20,192 bases of DNA from an uncultured Bacteroidota bacterium (GTDB lineage: Bacteria; Bacteroidota; Bacteroidia; Chitinophagales; Chitinophagaceae): NCBI GenBank assembly GCA_903912405.1, contig CAIWHF010000180.1, positions 1 through 20,192 of the forward strand. The letters run 5' to 3'. A model generated the notes under the pieces. That model saw nothing but the letters and a program-made list of their open reading frames with translations, made no database searches and was not told where the DNA came from. The position numbers and the translations under genes are program-made. Positions 13,664-20,192 of this stretch are shown here, one piece after another (position 1 is the stretch's first letter; each line of letters starts with the position of its first letter).

Positions 13664-15742
13664 TTATGGTTGTACAATCAGCTTGGTTCCTGTTTTCACT
13701 TCCGTAAAGTCTAGTTTGTTCCAGCTGTTGAGTTGTTTCACACTTACTTTAAATTTTTTAGCAATACTAAATAAGGTATCACCACTTTTCACCGTATAAT
13801 AAACAGGTTGTTTAGAATTGCCTTTTGGAATATCTACGGTGTTTTGTTGTTCAATAATTTCTTTAGTCTCGTTTGGTTTGCTAGTTTCTTCACTCTCTAC
13901 ATATGCATAAACAACTTTGTCTAATTCAAATTTTAATTCTTCAAATTCATCTTGCGCTACTTGCTGTAAGGCTATAGGATTTTTAGGTATGTTGATAGTG
14001 TTAACGGCAATCGTATTGGTAACGGTAGTTGTATTTTCTTTTGGAATATCGATAGCATTTCTAGTTTGAATGCCTTCTAGTGTATCTATGTTTCGAGCAG
14101 TAAATTCTTTAATTTTTAATTCTTTTTTAGATAAAACTTGGGGCTTTCCCTTTTCCTTTTTTTCTTTTTGAACCAAAATTGGTGTTTCCGTAATAAAGGT
14201 ATCAGCTACTATTTGTTTAGCGCTGTCTTTTTTGGCTGAAGCAATACTGTCTTTATAGTATTTTGATTTAAATAAGGAATCTTGAGAAAATTGTTTTTTT
14301 CTAAGGGCCAACTTTTCCTGATTTACCCGCATCATAGAATCGCGTTTTGCTTTGGCCGCTTCCATCACTAGGGCTCTTTGAGCAGCACGTTCCTCTGCAA
14401 GTTTTAAGGCATTCTGTCTTATTTGTTCTTGCTTTAATTTTGCTTGTTCTAGTCGTTCTTTGATTGCCAATTGTCGTTGCTCTGCGATACTGAGTTTTTT
14501 TACAGTATCTATGGGAGTTAATAAAGAATCGGCTTGCTGGGCTATTAATGCACTGCTATCTGTTAGTGTATTTAAGTTATCTTTAAATACAATTGATTTT
14601 TTAATTTCAAAATTCAATTTAGATTTTTCTAAAAAGCCATCTTCTTTGTAATTGTCTATATTATTAGCTATAGGATCATTGGCATCTGCACTTCCATCTA
14701 TTTTTAAATATGTTTTTGGTTTTTTTACTATAACAATTTTTAAATTAAGTTTCTCGCCAGGCACAACTTCTTCATTTTCTTCTAGTTTGTTTAAAATTCG
14801 AAGTTGTTTCAATTGAATACCTTCTGTTTGTGCAATTTGCAGTAAGGTTTCTTGCTCTTTAACAATGTAATAAGCATGATCACCTTTTAAGTGTTTTTTT
14901 TCAAGATAGATATACATACTAAAAGGTAATGGCCCATCAGAGAGATCATTTATGTCAAGTAGTTTTTGATAGCGTATATTATATTTAATAGCATACTCTA
15001 ATAGCGTTTCTCCTTTTCTTGCTACAAAAGCATTGAGATTGTTCACTTTAGTTACCCCTTCAAAGTTTAGTAAATTATCGATTACGTCTGGTTCTTGTGT
15101 GGCTTCTGTCTCCGGGGTGTCTATAGCATAGATGAATTGGTATTCATTTGCCAATGCAAATGGTCCATGTACTTTATTGTTTTCTTCTAAGGCCGGTGTA
15201 GCATATAAAATAGTGGCACTGTCTGTAAAGCGGTCTAGATTATATTTTTCAATTAAGTTGATGATTAACTGAGCATATTTTGGATTGGTAGCATAGCCAC
15301 ATTGTTTCAATCCTCTACACCAAGCTTTATAATCGTCAACTCCATAGGTAAATAGTATTTGATATCTTTTTTCGGTGCTCAAATAATTAGAGTGATCTTG
15401 ATAGGATTGATAAGCGGAGCTATATTTTCTAAAACATTCATTAGGAGCGTCATCGGTGTGTGCAAAGGTTTCGCCGGTCCATGCTTTTTTACACTTAATG
15501 CCAAAATGATTGTTTGCTATTGTTGCCAATTCGCTGCTTCCCGCACCTGTTTCATAGATGCCTTGTGCGAGCGTTACCGATGCTGGTATGCCTACGCGCA
15601 TTTGTTCTTGCATGGCCCAATCGCTATATTGAGCTATATAGTTTTTTACACGCTCTTCATAAGTGCTATTAGTTTGACTAAAACTATGCAAGTTGCAACT
15701 TATAAAAAACAGTAAGAAACCTATATATTTTTTTACATTCAT
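13664..15742 (-). CDS. Secreted N-acetylglucosaminidase with three LysM domains and coiled coil
   Basis: A 692-residue peptidoglycan hydrolase. A signal peptide covers about 1-23; C16 follows FFIS, so lipidation is possible, but cleavage before Q23 fits better. The glucosaminidase domain (about 28-172, FlgJ/LytG-like) has AQGIYETGAGSSELA (59-73), with E64 the likely acid, and NNHFGIKC (77-84). LysM 1 is at about 238-283, LysM 2 at 291-336 and LysM 3 at 647-691 (YTVKSGDTLFSIAKKF). Between them lies a 300-residue Lys/Glu/Gln/Ala-rich linker with a predicted coiled coil (about 416-485). The linker carries three short repeats: IDIPKEN (564-570), INIPKNP (583-589) and VDIPKGN (636-642). LysM domains bind peptidoglycan sugars; the role is probably wall remodelling or cell separation. 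It is tightly placed in the minus-strand operon. Confidence 0.92.
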   Translation of the reverse strand: MNVKKYIGFLLFFISCNLHSFSQTNSTYEERVKNYIAQYSDWAMQEQMRVGIPASVTLAQGIYETGAGSSELATIANNHFGIKCKKAWTGETFAHTDDAPNECFRKYSSAYQSYQDHSNYLSTEKRYQILFTYGVDDYKAWCRGLKQCGYATNPKYAQLIINLIEKYNLDRFTDSATILYATPALEENNKVHGPFALANEYQFIYAIDTPETEATQEPDVIDNLLNFEGVTKVNNLNAFVARKGETLLEYAIKYNIRYQKLLDINDLSDGPLPFSMYIYLEKKHLKGDHAYYIVKEQETLLQIAQTEGIQLKQLRILNKLEENEEVVPGEKLNLKIVIVKKPKTYLKIDGSADANDPIANNIDNYKEDGFLEKSKLNFEIKKSIVFKDNLNTLTDSSALIAQQADSLLTPIDTVKKLSIAEQRQLAIKERLEQAKLKQEQIRQNALKLAEERAAQRALVMEAAKAKRDSMMRVNQEKLALRKKQFSQDSLFKSKYYKDSIASAKKDSAKQIVADTFITETPILVQKEKKEKGKPQVLSKKELKIKEFTARNIDTLEGIQTRNAIDIPKENTTTVTNTIAVNTINIPKNPIALQQVAQDEFEELKFELDKVVYAYVESEETSKPNETKEIIEQQNTVDIPKGNSKQPVYYTVKSGDTLFSIAKKFKVSVKQLNSWNKLDFTEVKTGTKLIVQP

Positions 15743-15755
15743 GTTGTGGGTATTC

Positions 15756-16409
15756 TTAATCGCTAATTTTTTTCATTAATAATAATCCATCTCTGATGGG
15801 TAACAAAACTTGTATAACGCGATGATCTGCTCTTGTCTTTTCATTAAAAGCTTGAATCGCTTTGGCATTTTTACTTTGTTTTTCTTGTTCAAGTAAAACC
15901 TCTCCATCATACAGTACATTGTCGGCAAGGATATAAGCACCTATCGGCAATTGATCGATTACTAAATCGTAGTAAAGATGATAATTCTGTTTATCTGCAT
16001 CAATAAAAACTAAGTCAAAAATACAATCTATCCTTGGTATTATCTCGGCAGCATGACCAATATGTTGAATTATTTTTTTACTAAGTCCTGCTTTTTCAAA
16101 ATAAGATTGGCACATGTCATACAATTCCTCATTGATATCTATAGTATGTAATAGGCCATTTTCTTTTAAGCCTACAGCTAAGCAAATGGCTGAATAACCA
16201 GTATAGGTGCCAATTTCAAGTACATGTTTTGGTTGTATCATTTGGCTGATAAATTCTAAAACTTTACCCTGCAAATGCCCCGATAACATGATGGGCAAAT
16301 TCACTTTTAAATGGGTTTCTCTATTCAATTGTGCTAATACATTACTTTCCTCTGAAGAATAATCACATGCATAGCTTTCTATAGTTGCTGGAATTAATTG
16401 CGTGGTCAT
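15756..16409 (-). CDS. Class I SAM-dependent O-methyltransferase (catechol type)
   Basis: A 217-residue member of the metal-dependent O-methyltransferase family 3, which includes catechol and caffeoyl-CoA methyltransferases. SAM motif I is VLEIGTYTGYSA (63-74), the ribose-binding acid lies near TIDINEE (89-95), and the metal site is D137 in FIDADKQNY (135-143) together with D163 and N164 (ADNVLYDG). K140 follows, as in the catechol enzymes. The end RDGLLLMKK is also typical. The natural substrate in Bacteroidota is not known. It starts three bases after the LOG-family gene stops and ends 13 bases before the glucosaminidase gene, so it belongs to the operon. Cytoplasmic. Confidence 0.93.
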   Translation of the reverse strand: MTTQLIPATIESYACDYSSEESNVLAQLNRETHLKVNLPIMLSGHLQGKVLEFISQMIQPKHVLEIGTYTGYSAICLAVGLKENGLLHTIDINEELYDMCQSYFEKAGLSKKIIQHIGHAAEIIPRIDCIFDLVFIDADKQNYHLYYDLVIDQLPIGAYILADNVLYDGEVLLEQEKQSKNAKAIQAFNEKTRADHRVIQVLLPIRDGLLLMKKISD

Positions 16410-16412
16410 GAA

Positions 16413-17105
16413 TTAGAAATTAGGTTGTAATTTATTTTTAGAATAAAAATCTTTGATATAAGTCACTACTTCATCTGCTGTATCAAATACTTTAATTAAT
16501 TCTAAATCGCCCGGACTGATATTGCCTTCACCTTCCAACATAGAGTTGCGCATCCAATCAAATAGGCCTTGCCAATAAGCTCTTCCTACGCATATCATGG
16601 GTGTTTGTGTAAATTTTTTAGTTTGTATTAAAGTGGCAATTTCAAAAAACTCATCCATAGTACCCCAACCGCCCGGCATCATAATAAATCCTTGTGCGTA
16701 TTTAGTAAACATTAGTTTTCTGATAAAGAAAAAATCAAAGTTGAGCGATTTGTCTTTATCTATATACGGATTTGCTGTTTGTTCAAAAGGTAGTTCTATA
16801 TTCAAACCTACTGAAGGGCCACCGGCAAGATTAGCGCCTTTATTGCCTGCTTCCATTATGCCTGGTCCGCCACCGGTAATGATTCCAAAACCTTCTTGCG
16901 ATAAGCGTTTAGAAATTTCTACCGTTAAGTCGTAATAGGTATTGCCGGGTTGTGTTCTTGCCGATCCAAAAATGGAAATGCAAGGACCAATTTTAGCCAA
17001 CATTTCAAAGCCTTGTACAAACTCTGCCATGAATTTAAAAATCTGCCAGCTAGAGTTTGCTTTGGTCTCTGTCCAATCTCTCTTTTTTAATTTATGCTCT
17101 TCCAT
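16413..17105 (-). CDS. LOG-family nucleotide 5'-monophosphate phosphoribohydrolase
   Basis: A 230-residue TIGR00730/LOG-family Rossmann protein. GSARTQPG (47-54), GIITGGGPGIMEAGNKGA (74-91), R129-K130 and PGGWGTMDE (144-152) are the substrate-binding and catalytic motifs of this family. Characterised members cleave the N-glycosidic bond of nucleoside monophosphates, including cytokinin ribotides and AMP. Old annotations as lysine decarboxylase are wrong for this motif set. Its first 14 bases overlap the end of the symporter gene, so translation is probably coupled. The N-terminal 35 residues are a charged extension ahead of the fold. A nucleotide-salvage role would fit with hpt at the end of the same run, but this is inference. 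Confidence 0.93.
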   Translation of the reverse strand: MEEHKLKKRDWTETKANSSWQIFKFMAEFVQGFEMLAKIGPCISIFGSARTQPGNTYYDLTVEISKRLSQEGFGIITGGGPGIMEAGNKGANLAGGPSVGLNIELPFEQTANPYIDKDKSLNFDFFFIRKLMFTKYAQGFIMMPGGWGTMDEFFEIATLIQTKKFTQTPMICVGRAYWQGLFDWMRNSMLEGEGNISPGDLELIKVFDTADEVVTYIKDFYSKNKLQPNF

Positions 17106-18561
17106 CTATAACACGTACTTGTTTGTTTGAAAAAAGGAGCATGGTTAAAAATACGATGCCTCCATTAATGATGAGTAGTTCTAATCCAAATTTATAGTCT
17201 CCAAAATAACCTGCCCATTGGCTTTGCAATAAATAGCAAAAGAATGGGGATACTACCGATACTATAGGTACCAACCCTGGTTGTACACTTCTATTGGTAA
17301 GAATGCCAAAGCCGAAGATGCCCAATAATGGCCCATAGGTATAGGAAGCTATTTTAAGCAGCATATCTATTAAGCTACCATTGTCGATAGTTCTAAAAAA
17401 GAAAACTAAGAGCAGGAAAATACCAGCAAAAGAAAGGTGCACTATTCTGCGCGTTTGTTCTTGTTTTTCGGGACGAATGGCAGGATTATTTTTTAAATTA
17501 AGAATATCTAAGCAAAAAGAAGAAGTAAGTGCCGTAATCGCACCATCAGCACTTGGAAACAGTGCTGAAATTAATCCGATAATAAATAATATACCCACAA
17601 AAGACGGGAATGCGTTACTCAACGCAATAGTTGGAAAGAGCTCGTCGGGTTTTACCTGTATGCTATTGTGCTGTGCATATAAAAATAATAAAGCACCGAG
17701 TATCAAAAATAAAAAGTTTACAAATACTAAAATCACACTGAAGCTTAGCATGTTTTTTTGAGCATCTTTAAGTGTTTTTACACTTATATTTTTTTGCATC
17801 ATTTCTTGATCTAAGCCCGTCATGGTGATGGTTACAAATATGCCTCCAATAATCTGTTTCAAGAAAAATTTAGTATCGTGGTAATCGGTATAGAAAACAG
17901 TATCAATCTTATTTTGTTTTAAAGATGACCAAAGTTCCGAAAAGGAAATATGAAGGTTGCTCTTTAAGTAAAATACACTAATGATAAGCGATAAGAGCAT
18001 AAAGCTGGTTTGTAGGGTGTCAGTCCAAACAATTGTTTTTACCCCGCCTTTAAACGTATAAGCCAAGATCATGGCAATAATAATAAAGGTGGTAAGCTCA
18101 AACGATATTCCTAAATTATTTAAAATAAAAACTTGTAAGATTTTAATAACGAGGTATAATCGAAGGGTAGCACCTAAAGTTCTCGATAGCATAAAAAAGG
18201 CAGCGCCTGTTTTGTAGGGTACTATCCCTAAGCGAGTTGCCAGATAGGAATAAATGGAGGTAACGTTTAGCTTATAATAGAGTGGCAATAAAACATAGGC
18301 GACAATGATATAGCCTATGAAATAACCAATGACTACTTGAAAATAATTAAACCCGTTGGTACTAACTGTTCCCGGTACGCTTATAAATGTCATGCCACTA
18401 AGGCTAGTGCCAATCATACCAAAGGCCACCAATCCCCAGTGACTATTTTTATTGCCAATAAAAAAAGAATCGTTGCTCGCGTTTTTAGAGGTGAAAAAAG
18501 CAACTACCAATAATACAATAAAATAAAGCAGGATAAGTGCTAATAAAAAGCTTGTGTTCAT
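17092..18561 (-). CDS. Sodium:solute symporter (SSS family)
   Basis: A 489-residue inner-membrane protein with about 13 hydrophobic segments. The SSS features are the first segment MNTSFLLALILLYFIVLLVV, then SFFIGNKNSHWGLVAFGMIGTSLSGMTFIS (32-61), SIYSYLATRLG (102-112), FKGGVKTIVWTDTLQT (170-185) and FIIGLISALFPSADGAITALTSSF (about 328-351), which carries the sodium-site region. The substrate cannot be told from sequence; relatives carry sugars, amino acids, carboxylates or sialic acid. The gene is 15 bases after the beta-barrel gene and overlaps the LOG gene. With a GlcD-type oxidase at the head of the run, a 2-hydroxyacid such as lactate or glycolate is a reasonable but untested guess. Confidence 0.92.
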   Translation of the reverse strand: MNTSFLLALILLYFIVLLVVAFFTSKNASNDSFFIGNKNSHWGLVAFGMIGTSLSGMTFISVPGTVSTNGFNYFQVVIGYFIGYIIVAYVLLPLYYKLNVTSIYSYLATRLGIVPYKTGAAFFMLSRTLGATLRLYLVIKILQVFILNNLGISFELTTFIIIAMILAYTFKGGVKTIVWTDTLQTSFMLLSLIISVFYLKSNLHISFSELWSSLKQNKIDTVFYTDYHDTKFFLKQIIGGIFVTITMTGLDQEMMQKNISVKTLKDAQKNMLSFSVILVFVNFLFLILGALLFLYAQHNSIQVKPDELFPTIALSNAFPSFVGILFIIGLISALFPSADGAITALTSSFCLDILNLKNNPAIRPEKQEQTRRIVHLSFAGIFLLLVFFFRTIDNGSLIDMLLKIASYTYGPLLGIFGFGILTNRSVQPGLVPIVSVVSPFFCYLLQSQWAGYFGDYKFGLELLIINGGIVFLTMLLFSNKQVRVIDGRA

Positions 18562-18576
18562 AATTGATATTAAAAA

Positions 18577-19200
18577 TTAAAATCCTACTACCACGGCTGC
18601 GTCGTAGGTAAAATTACCAGTTTGTCGGTAAGGACTGTAAGGGTCATTGCCCACATCAAAAAGAAAACTAGTAAGAAAAGAAACCCGATCAGAAATAGCT
18701 TGCTTAAATCCAAAGCCTACAAGTGTAGAATTACTTTTGATCGTTATGTTTTTTTCTACAATAGCATTGGTATTGTCGTATTCAAAATCGTTTCGGTATA
18801 CGATATTCCTTTCCAATTGCGCACATAGATAAATATTATTGTAGATTATGGCTTTAGCCCAAAGTGATGGACTTATATAGTTTGCCTTTAAGGTATAGGG
18901 ATCGTATGCGTTTCTAATTCTGTTGTAGATAGGGTAGTTGGCTACATGCTGATATTGATAACTAACACCTATGCCAACTGCGATTGGTTCTACTAATTTG
19001 TATCCGATCACAGGGGATAAGCTAAAATAGGTGGTATTGCCGGCATAGAAATTAAATCCAGATCCATATACCAATTTAGTTTTATCAAAGCCGCTCGAAT
19101 TGCTTAGTTGTTTCTTTCTACCACTACTCGAATAGGTCTCTTGTCCCCAGCATTGCAACTGTGTAGTAAGCCATAAAACTACTAATAAAGTGTTCTTCAT
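18577..19200 (-). CDS. Outer-membrane beta-barrel protein of unknown function
   Basis: A 207-residue secreted protein. Residues 1-19 form a signal peptide (MKNTLLVVLWLTTQLQCWG), likely cut before Q20. The rest consists of alternating polar/hydrophobic strands separated by short turns: LVYGSGFNFYAG, YFSLSPVIGYKLV, IAVGIGVSYQYQHV, ISPSLWAKAIIYNNIYLCAQLE, STLVGFGFKQAI and VSFLTSFLFDV. It ends in AVVVGF, a C-terminal aromatic of the type recognised by the BAM machinery. This is an eight- to ten-strand barrel, but I do not recognise a specific family. It sits between the oxidase (51-base gap) and the symporter (15-base gap). It could be a small pore or a structural barrel. Confidence 0.8.
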   Translation of the reverse strand: MKNTLLVVLWLTTQLQCWGQETYSSSGRKKQLSNSSGFDKTKLVYGSGFNFYAGNTTYFSLSPVIGYKLVEPIAVGIGVSYQYQHVANYPIYNRIRNAYDPYTLKANYISPSLWAKAIIYNNIYLCAQLERNIVYRNDFEYDNTNAIVEKNITIKSNSTLVGFGFKQAISDRVSFLTSFLFDVGNDPYSPYRQTGNFTYDAAVVVGF

Positions 19201-19251
19201 AGGATGCGCTTTTAGGTGCTTAAAGTTACATTTATAAAGCGTAAAGAATCG

Positions 19252-20192
19252 TTAATTATCCGGGAATATTTTCCCTGGATTTAAAATACCATTAGGGTCA
19301 AACACGTGCTTAATAGCTTTCATCAGCTCTATTTGCGCGCTACTAAAAACGATATCTAAGTAATTTTTTTGCACTAATCCAATCCCATGTTCGCCCGAAA
19401 TGGTGCCTCCTAAAGAATGCACGAATGTAAAGAGTTTGCGAATAGGCACTTGAAGTTCATGATGCCAAAATTCATCACTTAGCGAACCTTTAATGATATT
19501 GACATGCAAATTGCCATCGCCAGCATGTCCATAGCAAACCGATTGAAAGCCGTATTCGGTTCCTAGTTCTTTAATGTATTTCAATAATTGTGGCAAATGG
19601 GCTCTTGGTACAACCGTATCTTCTTCTTTATAAACGGAATTACTTTTTACCGCTTCGCCCACCTTTCTTCTCAATTGCCAAAGGGTTTCTTTCTGGGCCG
19701 CTGTGTCTGCAAATAATAATTCGTCAATATCGTATATCGTTACTAATTCACTTATTTGTGCTGCTTCGGCTAGTAATTGCTGTTCGTTATGGCCATCTAG
19801 TTCTATTAATAAATGGGCTTGTATATCGTCTGGAATGCTAATAGCTGTTGTATTACAAAAGCGCATCGACCAATCCAATGCATCTCGCTCCATAAATTCT
19901 AAAGCCGAAGGTGTAATGCCCGCCAAGCAGATGCTGTTTACGGCACGGCAGGCCTCTTCTGCTTTTCGAAAAGGGATGAGCAATAAAACGTTAGTCGTTG
20001 TTGCAGGTATTAATTTCAAAACAATTTTAGTAACAACCGCAAGGGTGCCCTCGCTGCCCACAATCAATTGGGTGAGGTTATAGCCAGTGGCATTTTTTAG
20101 CACATTTGCGCCCGTCCACATTACAGTGCCATCTGCTAATACAATTTCTAGATTAAGCACATAATCCTTTACTACACCATATTTTACAGCGC
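19252..20192 (-). CDS. GlcD-type FAD-linked 2-hydroxyacid oxidase, 5' end cut off by window edge
   Basis: The C-terminal 312 residues of a FAD-binding oxidase of the GlcD/D-lactate dehydrogenase family. The frame is open to the right edge: codons before the GTG at 20158-20160 read AVKYGVVKDY, which continues the family sequence, so that GTG is an internal valine. Visible are the end of the FAD-binding PCMH domain (GANVLKNATGYNLTQLIVGSEGTL) and the FAD-oxidase C domain, with the hallmark CYGHAGDGNLHVNI, GGTISGEHGIGLVQKNYL and the end FDPNGILNPGKIFP. Such enzymes oxidise glycolate or D-lactate and pass electrons to the quinone pool. The missing N-terminus is roughly 150 residues judging by family length. 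It is the first visible gene of the minus-strand run. Confidence 0.92.
   Translation of the reverse strand, partial: AVKYGVVKDYVLNLEIVLADGTVMWTGANVLKNATGYNLTQLIVGSEGTLAVVTKIVLKLIPATTTNVLLLIPFRKAEEACRAVNSICLAGITPSALEFMERDALDWSMRFCNTTAISIPDDIQAHLLIELDGHNEQQLLAEAAQISELVTIYDIDELLFADTAAQKETLWQLRRKVGEAVKSNSVYKEEDTVVPRAHLPQLLKYIKELGTEYGFQSVCYGHAGDGNLHVNIIKGSLSDEFWHHELQVPIRKLFTFVHSLGGTISGEHGIGLVQKNYLDIVFSSAQIELMKAIKHVFDPNGILNPGKIFPDN

Noticed and set aside
13660..13677. TTG start for hpt at 13677
   Set aside because: It would overlap the previous gene and add residues not expected in the family. The ATG at 13659 fits.
20158..20160. GTG as the true start of the GlcD-type oxidase
   Set aside because: The frame is open upstream to the window edge and the encoded AVKYGVVKDY continues the family's FAD-binding domain, so the gene is simply cut by the window.
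1..20192. Defence system, prophage, transposon, CRISPR array, tRNA or rRNA
   Set aside because: No integrase, transposase, Cas, nuclease or restriction genes, no direct-repeat arrays and no recognisable RNA genes were seen. The PglZ domain here belongs to PorX, not to a BREX defence system.

Overview
The window is chromosomal DNA of a member of the Bacteroidota, probably near Chitinophagales/Sphingobacteriales. The evidence is a PorX-type response regulator with a PglZ domain, a DUF6089/PorG-like outer-membrane protein, a futalosine-pathway menaquinone gene (mqnD), AT-rich DNA, no strong Shine-Dalgarno sequences, and several exact matches to the Bacteroidota -7 promoter box TAnnTTTG. I found no phage, insertion sequence, CRISPR array, tRNA or rRNA. 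Almost every base is coding and the gene set is mostly housekeeping.

Layout. Bases 1-1588 (minus) hold the start of a DUF58 gene cut by the left edge, preceded in the same transcript by an aminotransferase resembling KdnA (8-amino-Kdo formation). Bases 1734-2585 (plus) encode a Bacteroidota lipoprotein. Bases 2586-7166 (plus) form a methionine-synthase locus: a 118-base leader, the homocysteine/zinc domain of MetH as its own gene, a secreted DUF4377-META protein, then the folate, B12 and activation domains of MetH as a second gene. Bases 7172-8280 hold a divergent pair, a PhnB-like VOC protein and a PAP2-like membrane protein. Bases 8281-9837 (minus) are porX. Bases 9947-10429 (plus) are an SSAT-like acetyltransferase. 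Bases 10419-12167 (minus) are nadK followed by the PorG-like gene. Bases 12284-13138 (plus) are mqnD. Bases 13123-20192 (minus) are a probable seven-gene operon read right to left: a GlcD-type FAD oxidase (cut by the right edge), a beta-barrel protein, a sodium:solute symporter, a LOG-family nucleotide hydrolase, an O-methyltransferase, a LysM glucosaminidase and hypoxanthine phosphoribosyltransferase.

How the genes work together. The two MetH pieces together reproduce the domain set and approximate length of a single-chain B12-dependent methionine synthase, and they should act as one two-subunit enzyme. PorX and the PorG-like protein both point to type IX secretion, although the core secretion genes are not here. 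MqnD points to menaquinone made through futalosine. The glucosaminidase, DUF58 and KdnA-like genes concern the cell envelope.

The most interesting signal is the leader of the first metH gene. It contains a 7-bp hairpin whose loop can pair over 12 consecutive bases with a downstream segment. That segment is also the 5' arm of a terminator-like hairpin ending in seven T's, just before the start codon. This is the layout of a transcription-attenuating riboswitch or RNA switch, and it matches no class I recognise. All four convergent gene junctions are also extremely tight (5-base gap to 16-base overlap).
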